From Pezicula radicicola (Eukaryota; Ascomycota; Leotiomycetes; Helotiales; Dermateaceae), in NCBI GenBank assembly GCA_003008705.1, contig PDUO01000038.1:1-64000 (forward strand): a stretch of 64,000 nucleotides of DNA, read 5' to 3'. The number at the start of each line of letters is the position of its first letter. Positions within the stretch are counted from its first letter, which is position 1. The notes under the pieces are model-generated. The model did no database searches, was not told the DNA's origin, and worked only from the letters and a program-made list of their open reading frames with translations. Made by a program: the position numbers and the translations under genes. Shown in pieces: positions 55,391-64,000 of this stretch.

Positions 55391-56279
55391 AGTACGCTGG
55401 CCAGAGTCCGTGACAATCAACGCCGTTGTCGAGCACGCAAACGGGAGTATGTCATTGAGCTCGAGCGAAAGATACAGGACCTCCAAGCTGCGGGAGCTCG
55501 AGCAAATATAGAGAATCACCGAAACACAGTGCAACGACTCGAGGCTGAGAATAGAAAGCTACGGCAGTTATTGAACCGGGCGGGAGTCAGCCAGACTCGG
55601 GTGGAAGCACAACTCCGAGAAGGTAGTGATTCATGGGACGGGGGACACAGCTTGAACGCCACCGATGGGCAAAGTTTTCCGTGTGCGGCGGAGAATGCGA
55701 ATGATTATATGGAGGCGGCGCCTGACGAAACTGTGAGTCGAATGAATTGTATTTGCGAATAGGACCGCGCCAGAGCTGTACATTTGTTTATTGCTGATCT
55801 CTCACTAGTCTATTGGGTTGATGCCAGATATCTATGGTACAAGTCCATTTGCAGTAACCTTCAACGACCTGCTCAACACACCGTCTCTCGAGCTACCTGA
55901 GGGAGAGTTCGATATATTCGACATAGCTCAGCCTATGCAATCTATCGGCCTCCGCCCTATATCGCGAAAACTTGACGAGACTTCTCAGGCCTTTCCGTTT
56001 GCTTCGCTCCTATCCGACAACCAACCTGCGTGTCCTCCACCTGTTCATCCTCTCATCTCTAGCGATCTCGGTCGTCTGAATACAGCCAAGCCCGATAGTG
56101 ATACAACTCTGTGCTCTATAGCTTACGACCTGGTGCGTTAACATAATAAGAAGGGAGTCGACATGATCGAGATAGGCATACAGCTGTGGAATGGATTTAT
56201 AAAAAGTGATCGGGATAATGAAGGCTGCAGAGTAGAGAACAAATTGCTGTTCAGTGTCCTGGAATACATCAGTGGTTAA
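55391..56279 (+). pseudogene. bZIP transcription factor, 5'-truncated, one stop
   Basis: The sequence opens inside the basic region (LARVRDNQRRCRARKREYVI), followed by a leucine-zipper-like ELERKIQDLQ...VQRLEAENRKLRQLL, a Ser/Gly linker, an intron (55733-55808) and the C-terminal part SIGLMPDIYGTSPF, FDIFDIAQPMQ and TTLCSIAYDLVR, stop, HNKKGVDMIEIGIQLWNGF, EGCRVENKLLFSVLEYIS. The stop TAA at 56139-56141 occupies a Gln position (LVRQHNKKG), consistent with CAA to TAA. The N-terminus and start codon are absent: an AT-rich tract abuts the basic region. It is a fungal bZIP of the RxRxxQRRxRARKxEY type; the target is unknown. Confidence 0.8.
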
Positions 56280-57592
56280 GGCCCTTTGACATGAGTTGTC
56301 TCCATCAGGCATTATTGCCATAAAGAATGTCACCCCCTCGGCAGTGAATACCAAAACTGTGGGAAACAGTTTCAATCGGCAAGCTTGAGAACTTTCAATA
56401 GCGAGAATCAAGAAGATAGTGCTATAGACTCGCGCCAAATTGTGGATGAGGCATCTTTGATATTAGAGAGGTTGAAATCATCGCTGCCTTCTATGGACGA
56501 CTTCGCTTGCTGAAGGCCTCACATCCGGGGGACCTTTCCGTATCCTGGAGCTAGGATATCTAATTTTAGGGAGATCCCTTTCCTGACTCCCTTTATATAG
56601 CATCGCACAAACAGAAAAGCAATCCCCAAACAATAACGAGAATCACGAAGGTACTTTTGAGTAATGTGAATGACGCTCTCTTCCAAAGCTATATGCTATA
56701 TGACTGCCATTTGATCTACTAAAAGAAATTCCCCAAGTTAAACTTCTCTAGAATAGAAACATAACGATCCATTTGTCACATTCTGTGTGATCCTGTAGAT
56801 CCGACTCCGAACTTGTGTTGGATGAGGTCTCTCACCCCCAAAGTTATTGGCTGGGAAAGTGCGTAGAAAGTGGATTTATATAGGTGGTAAGACAGAATGT
56901 GCCGACCTTGTCACGGTCTCTCTCGTGCGGTGTTCTATAGTAGGAAAGTGCAAGGACTGGATTTACACGAAGGTTCGACTTCACTGTGGGCAATAGGATC
57001 GCCCCGGATTTGGATTTGCGAATCTTTGACTACATCCAAATAGGAGACCTTATTAACCTTATGAGCCTTTGACAAGCTTTGTATTGCGAGCATTTGCAGG
57101 CTAGTAGACGAAGGGTGATAATTAGGCGAGATGGACCAGAAGTAGAGAGTAAGAATGGAGTATATACCTTATAGCCTACACGACGTAGTGCAGACCGAAT
57201 AGCAAATTGACTTATTCCTTCCCAGCTAAGTTCAATAGCAAGTCGCCAGAAAGGCATATGCCGGTTTGTCTTTGAAGAAGAGATAAACACTGCGTAAGCA
57301 CTTCAATCAGCTCAAGTTGTAGGGTTACAAGAGAAATTGCAACTAAAGTGTAGCTTGGGACAGCATTTGGCGCTATGCCGAATAAAGATTAGTAGGCAAG
57401 CCGAGTGACCTGGCAACTGGTGCTGCTCCCTGAGGTGGACTAGCCAAAGAAGCCACGGGATATACAAAGACCTCCCTACCCGCCGTTCAAGCTTACTTGA
57501 GGTCGTCACAGCCTCCTAGAGACCGTTTTCCTTCGATCATTATATCAAATATTTCAAATATTTCAGCAACTCTCAATCCTGTTCAGTTACCG
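56280..57592. other. Intergenic region
   Basis: No recognisable gene. Short open frames at 57030-57510 on the minus strand lack motifs. Sequence immediately before 57593 may be the eroded N-terminal part of the phosphotransferase relic. Confidence 0.4.
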
Positions 57593-58306
57593 CGAAAGCG
57601 CGCTCATAAGGTTGAAGACTCCATCTATATCAAGTATGGAACGAGTTACTAGGTTCATAGAGAGGTTGAGGCTATGGATTTTATTCGCCAGCATATATCT
57701 ATACCCCTCCCCTCCGTTTTCGAAATATATATTAACGAGAACGATATAAATCCAAGTAGCTGGTTCTCTATGAGTATAATCCCTGGCTGTCCTCTCACGG
57801 ATACGTGGCCTAGTATGAATGAGGAAGCGCGTAGAGCGACCTAGACTGACCTTCGCAACTACCTCCACGAAGTACGGGCTGTGCCTCCTCCGACGCCGGC
57901 CTACATGGGGTCTTGTAATGGTGGGCCAGTATACGACCATCGCCTCAACAATGGCTATCCTTGCGGCCCCTTTACTTCAGAATCGGATTTCAATGATTTC
58001 CTCGTGGGCCCTGTGGCTAGATGTCCTCGGAAAGAGCTTGTCAATCACTATCGCCGATAACTTATAGATGATCATGGAGTTGTGTTCACTTATACGGACC
58101 TATGTAGGGAGTATATACTTGTTGAACCAACAACTGGAAGGATTACTGGGTTCATTGACTGGGAGATGGCTGGTTGGTGGCCTGTATATTGGGAGTATAC
58201 CAAGTCATGGTTTGGTAATAGATACCAAACATGGTGGAAGATACTGATAGCCAATGTTCTGGACCCTCACCAGCACGAGCTTCGAATTGAAGAAGATCTA
58301 CAGTAG
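57593..58306 (+). pseudogene. Aminoglycoside phosphotransferase-like (APH) relic
   Basis: One plus-strand frame reads VEDSIYIKYGTSY, stop, VHREVEAMDFIRQHISIPLP, SMSIIPGCPLTDTWPSM, RRAT, stop, TDLRNYLHEVRAVPPPTPAY, GSCNGGPVYDHRL, GPFTSESDFNDFLVGPVA, HYRR, stop, DDHGVVFTYTDLCREYILVE, TGRITGFIDWEMAGWWPVYW. These are the ordered motifs of the fungal APH/choline-kinase-like family. The catalytic HxD is altered to YTD and the metal-site DWE is kept. Stops at 57650 (TAG), 57842 (TAG) and 58058 (TAA) each fall where Gln is plausible. Clearly dead. Confidence 0.8.
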
Positions 58307-59609
58307 TTCTGAGATATAGGTATTCCAAAGTCTGAGCTACTGGTCCTCTCTGAGCCTAACCGTCTTTGGTTTCCAACTGCAGTTCCGAACCATAGATGCC
58401 GCGCGCCAATTGTAACCTAGAATCCGTATGTGCCATTGGTAGGGCCTGCAAGCGCTCAACTCGAGCGATCCGTGATTCCTCCCTCGACCCAAATATCGAA
58501 TGCTGTTGCCTCGCCCAAGCGCCATGATATACTGGAGTGTGAGCCATGATATCGGATTGGGGGGAACTAGCTCGGAAATGGACTCGGCTCGGCCCATCCT
58601 CGCGCATTCGGACATGGCAAGGATGGGTGTTTGATCAATGGGTTGGTGAATACCTACGATGGGGAACGTTTAGTCCATATTGCTTGCACCTCCCATGCGA
58701 ACTCACTAACCTTCAGGCGACAGCCCGTGGCCCTACTACTGCCGCAGCCGTTCCTGCAAGATAGTTCAAACCCTTGACGATCAGAACAGATGATTGACAT
58801 GATTTAGATGCACGAAGAACATGAGTAACTGAGAAGGCGAGTTGATATCCATAAGCCCATGTTATGATTATTACGCTGCTGAACGCCTAGATCCGCGCGC
58901 GTCTTGAACTATTCTTAGTCCTTCTGCGTAAATAAGGCTTAATGAGTGTTTGTCGCAATCTTTCACAAGCTCTCAACTATCACAGGATATGAAACATTAC
59001 GATACTGGAACTTGAGGGTTGTCAAGAATCTATAAGAAAGAAGACAAGATACCCTGATTATTTTGGCACACTCGAGATCTGTGAAACATGATGAACTGAT
59101 ATCAGGTCATGCTACCTTGTTTGAAACTTTGGTTGTGACCTGCAGCCCTATCATTCAACAGCACCCAAAAGAATGAATTGAGCTACCATCTAATTGCTAC
59201 ACCTTTCTCGCCTTTCCACGTGTCGTACATGACCGCTGTCTCTTGGATATTCCCTGGGGTTTCGCTGAGACCATGGATATCGGCCTTGATCGGGCTATAC
59301 TTTTCAGTGAATCTGTAGAAGTAATCCCGGTAGGGCCTTCAGCCGTGCTAGGTTCTGGCGGCTATTGTATTACCTGAATCTTAAACACCCCTACATGCTT
59401 CTCAAGCTATAGTGCACGTAAACCTTCGCCTTGTTGCTCATCCTCTCCTTGCCTTACGTGTATCCATCCTTGTCTAATATCTACGTGCAGTCTCTACAAC
59501 CTCACCTCTACTCACTAGGTCGGAGCAGCTTCAATAATAGGTCAAGGCAAAATGAAGCTTAGTATATCTTCTAAGGTACTCTTTTAGACTCTTTTTTACT
59601 TCCCCATTC
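58307..59609. other. Intergenic with a short unidentified coding-like patch
   Basis: On the minus strand 59350-59183 reads RPYRDYFYRFTEKYSPIKAD, IHGLSETPGNIQETAVMYDT, WKGEKGVAIRW, stop, preceded by an acceptor-like TGAAG. It looks like the last exon of a gene I do not recognise. The rest, including GC-richer 58400-58760, has only short frames without motifs. Confidence 0.35.
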
Positions 59610-60760
59610 CTAGCATAACACAAGCGGTTTGATTACTTTTCCAGGATGATTCTCAACCTCCCCATTCATAACTCCGTGGACATAACTATCTCCAATGAAG
59701 GAGTAAAGCGGAGCTGTAACCTCAAAGCCACAAAAGACATTATACACGACACTCTTATTCTGATTTCGAAGTATAAATGGGACATTACTACCGCGAACAA
59801 CAAAAATTTCGTCGCCAACTTTTACTGTAGGTGGTCCAATCCCTATATACCCCTCGGTTGTTATGAAAAATGCACGGTCGAATAGTGACTGTTCAACAGT
59901 AGAAGCGACAGCACAAAATGCGTCTTTCTGACTCCAAGGTCTTTTGGCAGAACAGAACTCTCTGTAAAGCGGGTAGTCATCTGACGAAATTGATCGATAT
60001 CTAGAATCTTCCCAAACCAAGTCGCCAAGCAACGTGCGCCAGAAAGCCTCTTCAAAAGTCCCTCCAGCAACATAAAGATCACCAGATGAAAACTTGCTAG
60101 CTGCAAGACTCTGGATTTTCTCCAGAGCAGCATATACCTTGCTTCCTCTAGGAAACCTCTCTGCGCGATGAATAAGTGCAATTTTGTCAACCCGAACCAC
60201 TAAAAGTCGCAAGAGTGAATTATTAATCAACCTCGCGGCAGGAAAATCTGGAAAGCTCTTATACTCGGAATACCGCAGCCTGAGAATTCGAAGTCGATTG
60301 CTGTCAGCTGGTGTCCTCCAATCTATGACCCATGACGGCAAGTCACAATGCAGCTCCCATTCAGGCTTAGTATCTAGCAAAACTCGAAGATCTTCCTCCC
60401 GCAAAATAACACCTATCATGACATCTACGTATACACGCCTGAAGTCGCGGCGATACTCAGCAGTCAAAATCTCGTACTACATGAGACTTAAAAGTCCATA
60501 GATCTTATCACGAGGATCAGTTGCAAAACGATTTCGAAAGCGGTGAAGATTGGGAATGAGGTTTATGTCCGCTCGAATTCGATATTCCCTATATCTCGCT
60601 ATGTCGAAGATAGGTTGATGGAATAGATCCAACTCGTCATAGTTTTTTTTCGTGAGAGTACAATATCCTGAACAGTCCAAACGCGGGTCTACTAGGGCAT
60701 CCGCATTAGACGGCACAATACCACTAATCCGGTCGAGAAATTCTCTGCTACTTGAAGTCG
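59610..60760 (-). pseudogene. HET-family protein, C-terminal relic
   Basis: The minus strand reads, from the right, EFLDRISGIVPSNADALVDP, CTLTKKNYDELDLFHQPIFD, REYRIRADINLIPNLHRF, RFATDPRDKIYGLLSLM, stop, YEILTAEYRRDFRRVYVDVM, LHCDLPSWVIDWR, RRLFITTEGYIGIGP-like FFITTEGYIGIGPPTVKVGD, FVVRGSNVPFILR and SYVHGVMNGE. The DPRDKIYGLL, LPSWVxDW and GxIGxGP...GDxI motifs mark a heterokaryon-incompatibility (HET, PF06985) protein. The stop TAG at 60477-60479 splits it. The N-terminal HET signature is missing: to the right of about 60860 the sequence turns into an AT-rich tract. Another frame shift lies near 60750. Dead fragment of an allorecognition-type gene. Confidence 0.85.
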
Positions 60761-60899
60761 ATGGTTATCTGATAACTCAAAGGAACGTAATTCATCGAGG
60801 TGTCCGTCTTCGGATAACGCAGATAGCAATTCAAGAGCATTTCTCAACTCGCTGGGCGTGAGCTCTTCACTTCGATCACTAAGCTATATTGGAACTTTT

Positions 60900-61530
60900 G
60901 AAGCATTCTTGTAAATATAGCTTATAAGGTTGATTTGTTCAACTTTTTATTATTGTTACTTTGCTTCTTAGAGGTATAACTGATAAGAAGTCTTACCCTG
61001 CAAGGGGTATTAGACGAGAAATTAAAGTTCCTTTGTATTTTCTTAGCTAAATCTTAGCTAAATCTTAGCTAAATCTTAGTATAAAAGGTTTCCTATTTAA
61101 GTAAGCAAAGTATTTTTATAGGTATTTTTATAAGGTAATTATAGGTATTTTTTTAATTTTAGAGTTTATATTAGTTTTTATTATAGGTAATACTTATATT
61201 CTTTTTAGTATTTAAACTAATATTAGAAAAAAATTAATACTTAAATTTTTTATTATTATACTTATATAATTCGATTTTAGAGCTTTATTCTTCTTCTAAG
61301 AAGTCTAGGGATATATATAGAGTATCCCCCTCTATAAATAATTAATATCTTATTTAGATACAATTTTTTATACCTTATATCTCCTTAATATATTAATTGC
61401 TCCTTGCTCTTATTTAGTTTAGAAGAGGAAGAAGGGGCTATATAGGATAAGGGGGAAAGGTGGCCAAAAGGGTTCGGTTTATAGAGTAAGCAAACTATAT
61501 TATATGTATATTTATTTTTCTATTACACTA
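60900..61530. repeat. AT-rich RIP-like tract
   Basis: TA-rich sequence with a short tandem (AAATCTTAGCT at 61050-61080, about three units). No coding potential. It truncates the HET relic on its left. Confidence 0.6.
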
Positions 61531-61589
61531 GTTTGGCCAATTCGACATCAAATTGGCCAAGCTGGTGCCTCGAATTAGCGAACGCATCG

Positions 61590-62341
61590 TCACAGATCGT
61601 TGATACGCTCCTCGTTGTTGTCCTCCTCTTCAACTCGCTTTGGTGGCGGTTGATACTCAGCAACTCGAGCCTCGATTCGTTTCTCAGTTCTGTGCATGAC
61701 TGTCGTTGTATATGCGTTGGTAGCCATCGTTCCCGTAACGATTATTGGCCACGCTATTGGAAAAACTGGCAGAGTTATTAGCAAAGATCCACCCCTAACA
61801 AGCCGACCACTCCATGGCGAATGATATGGCGCCTCAACATGCTCTAGGGCACGCAAACGGCAAAACCTGAGGACCTCTCTCCTCTGCTTGTTGTCTGGCA
61901 GGAAATTTCAAACTAGAATCACAAATATGTGCCGAGCGAACCACCAGCAATTATGACGTAAGAACGAATAGTCAGCGGCCTCTTCGTAAATTATAGAGAT
62001 AATATGGTCTACGTCGATCAATAGTGGAGCAGGTAAGCCAAGAGTGACGTCTTGAATAGTCTCATTCCTGCGTTGATAAGTTCCCCTTGGGAATGCGCGG
62101 GAATGAACAGAAATTCTGCAGGTTTTCTCTCTGCATCGCCGATAGCACCCATCCGTTCGAGTCTGACCCAAGAAAGCCGGGTGCTGTCTGCAAAGGCGAT
62201 AAAAATCAAGAAATATTCATGCTGCAATGTACTGTGCTCTTTGTTCCATCTCACACGGGTGACATTTCCAGGCGTCTCGTGGTCGATAATATGCTGGATG
62301 AGCTCCAGCACTTTCTTGAAGGCGGCACCTTCGCTCTCCAA
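61590..62341 (-). pseudogene. Fungal CWWFA-motif family relic with C-terminal TM
   Basis: The minus strand reads SEGAAFKKVLELIQHII, ETPGNVTRVRWNKEHSTLQH, EYFLIFIAFADSTRLSWVRL, then in another frame RAFPRGTYQRRNETIQDVTL, IISIIYEEAADYSFLRHNCWWFA-type block and, further on, QRREVLRFCRLRALEHVEAP and a hydrophobic segment (GGSLLITLPVFPIAWPIIV). The FPRGTYQR and NCWWFA motifs are shared by a fungal family of unknown function. A one-base shift near 62100-62130 and a doubtful junction near 61900 leave no intact frame. The true start to the right is not identified. Confidence 0.6.
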
Positions 62342-63065
62342 TCGTTTCTACACATCAGAGCCTACGAATTATTTCAGCTTAGACTATTGATACGTTCTTT
62401 GGCATCTTGGCTCTTTACCTGGAACACATCCAGGTGTTGTCGGGCCTTGACTTTGTGACGCACCCATGAGTGGCGAGAGCAATGTGTAGAGTTTAGATAT
62501 CACTCATCAAAAGAAAGCACAGATCTTTAGTTACAGATTCTCTGGATGCACAAAGACTTATAGGTGTAATGGACTAATTCCCGGGGTACTGGGATTCTCT
62601 TCAAGAGAACAGTGCTTTCAACCTACTGGATTTCCCCACAGTTATGCCCAGTTGTGAAGCTAGCGCGTTCGTTCCGTCTAAGTAAATAAACACGATCAGC
62701 TCCTCTCTCACTAATCATTCCTATTGGGATTCTAGATCTAGGATAAACTTGCCTATTTACAATGTTCCGTTTTCGTAATCTTGTTGTTTTCGTCGCTTAT
62801 TTTCTACATTGACTTAAGGCATCAATAGCCTAGAATTCTGGCCGTTTTCGTATTCTCTCACATGCTTAATTTTGTAATCAGATCGTAGTATATACTCAGC
62901 GGATAGCAGTGCGCTAAACACCAGATGAGAGGTCAAATCAGTCAGTTTATCTACTTATATGCCAGCTGAAAACTGCCCCAACAGTCAACAATTACCTATA
63001 TTTGCCTGGAACGCTTACCTAGATACTGGTTTTCCTTCTATTGACCCTTGAAATTTTGGCTCCCA
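62342..63065. other. Intergenic region
   Basis: No repeat or gene recognised between the CWWFA-family relic (minus) and the small membrane protein (plus). It may contain the 5' exon of the former and the promoters of both. Confidence 0.4.
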
Positions 63066-63683
63066 ATGTCTGAAAATAGAACCTCGAATGTGGTTTCGAG
63101 CCCACCTTCCCCGCCACCTCAGGCACCTCCACATTCAGTTACAACACAAACTCCACCAGTGCCAGAGAACAACAATCCAGCATCAAATGGCACTACTTTT
63201 CTCGGTTCCCCAAACCCAAATACTCCGCCATTCACTGCATATCTCCAGATTGTATCCCTGACTGCGACCATCACCATTTCCGTGGCCATCTCAGCAAGCC
63301 AAGGGTTTGCTACGGGAGGAAGCTTGTTCGGGATCACTTTATGCAACGACAATGATTCGGCAACATCAGACGCCACTCGAGGGACTATAGCCTCAGCGAA
63401 GTGGCTTTCATGGTCTGCAGCGGTATCGTCGTGCTCGTTGGTAATCACCCTTGTCCTACAGCTTGTCATGACAAACGAGTCGTTTAGACGTCTTATGATG
63501 GAAGAAAATGGAGTTTGGCATTATCCAACGTTAATTGTAGGTGTCGGAAGCTGGATTGCTCTAGGACTTCAAGGAAGCGCATTGGCGCTGATAGGACAAG
63601 CATTAAAAGTTATAAATCCGGCTAGTGGAGCTATGATCCAGGTGATTACACTCTTAAAAGACTTGTTAATTCAGCAGCACTAA
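63066..63683 (+). CDS. Small multi-pass membrane protein, unknown function
   Basis: A single-exon 205-residue protein. The first 55 residues are Pro/Ser/Asn-rich (SSPPSPPPQAPPHSVTTQT). Three hydrophobic helices follow: YLQIVSLTATITISVAISAS, WLSWSAAVSSCSLVITLVLQ and TLIVGVGSWIALGLQGSALA. The ATG at 63066 was chosen; the frame is open upstream only to a non-ATG codon. I recognise no family. It is divergent from the CWWFA-family relic, and both have membrane segments, so a functional pair is conceivable but unproven. Confidence 0.6.
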   Translation: MSENRTSNVVSSPPSPPPQAPPHSVTTQTPPVPENNNPASNGTTFLGSPNPNTPPFTAYLQIVSLTATITISVAISASQGFATGGSLFGITLCNDNDSATSDATRGTIASAKWLSWSAAVSSCSLVITLVLQLVMTNESFRRLMMEENGVWHYPTLIVGVGSWIALGLQGSALALIGQALKVINPASGAMIQVITLLKDLLIQQH

Positions 63684-64000
63684 CATTTTCTCCCAGTGGT
63701 GTCTACTCGCTATTGGACTCCCATCCCTCGTCCTTTATATTCTTTTTTTGTGCACTCGTCAATCGTAGAGCAATAACAGTTATATATAAAAAAGGCTCTT
63801 CTATACTTATTACAAAGCTAAAGTTGCCGCTGAATTTTACTTCTATTCTAACTTAGGTGTTAGTCTTCAGCTTATATAATACCTTTATAATAGTTATTTA
63901 ATTCGATTTTAAAGCCTATATTAAAGCCTAGTATAATAGATATAATAGAAGTTGAAAAGAGCCTAAAAAGAAATTCGGTCTACACTTCTGCTGCCTAACA
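63684..64000. other. 3' flank grading into AT-rich tract
   Basis: A short ordinary 3' region, then TA-rich sequence to the window end. No gene recognised. Confidence 0.5.

Noticed and set aside
56010..56438. 142-codon minus-strand open frame across the end of the bZIP relic
   Set aside because: The opposite strand carries clear bZIP C-terminal motifs. The minus frame has no recognisable domain.
11097..60479. Reassignment of UAA/UAG to glutamine, suggested by stops at Gln positions
   Set aside because: Intact genes in the same window use TAA (bicupin, PTH11-like) and TAG (PNPO, tetrapeptide gene) as normal terminators, and encode Gln with CAA/CAG. The stops occur only in otherwise damaged genes.
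1..64000. CRISPR arrays, rRNA operons, bacterial-type operons
   Set aside because: None of the signatures occurs. Tandem arrays present are minisatellites without spacers, and the genes have spliceosomal introns.

Overview
This window comes from the nuclear genome of a filamentous ascomycete (Pezizomycotina). The evidence is: short introns of about 46 to 160 bases with GTAAGT-type donors, CTAAC/CTGAC branch sites and YAG acceptors; gene families typical of these fungi (NACHT-ankyrin NLR, PTH11-like rhodopsin-domain protein, NPP1/NLP effector, HET, DUF3445, BBE-type FAD oxidase); and AT-rich blocks depleted in CpA/TpG and enriched in TpA, as left by repeat-induced point mutation (RIP). I cannot name the species. 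It looks like an accessory, repeat-rich region.

Layout. 1-4800 is a RIP-degraded repeat with a minisatellite and several Ns. 5527-9428 is an intact NLR gene (lipase-like, NACHT, ankyrin). 10004-14151 is a run of decayed metabolic genes (alpha/beta hydrolase, PaiB-like FMN protein, cystathionine gamma-synthase fragment, DUF3445). 14985-21701 carries a secreted intradiol dioxygenase, a TA-flanked MITE with an internal minisatellite, an intact P450, a solo LTR and an intact NLP effector. 21702-25801 is mostly intergenic, with two copies of a dispersed repeat. 25802-32454 holds a bicupin, a 46-bp perfect hairpin, a Cys-rich tetrapeptide-repeat gene built from 12-nt exons, a broken O-methyltransferase and an intact pyridoxamine-phosphate oxidase. 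33037-43864 holds a CBM52 plus six-hairpin glycosidase interrupted by a stop, a decayed GFMK-type hydrophilic protein and an intact 921-residue disordered protein. 44000-64000 is dominated by relics (a transposon-interrupted fungal orphan-family gene, FAH, bZIP, aminoglycoside phosphotransferase, HET, CWWFA family), with an intact PTH11-like gene, an FAD oxidase with one frameshift, a Copia gag relic and a small membrane protein.

Functionally there is no single operon-like pathway. The repertoire suits a plant- or soil-associated fungus: self/non-self recognition (NLR, HET), secreted effectors and enzymes (NLP, intradiol dioxygenase, BBE oxidase, glucan-binding glycosidase) and detoxification (P450, O-methyltransferase, FAH, APH). 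Two damage patterns recur. Many relics have TAA/TAG where the family has Gln or Trp, which fits CpA-to-TpA mutation. Many one-base frameshifts lie in short homopolymers, mostly G/C contractions, so sequencing error must be excluded before these genes are called dead.
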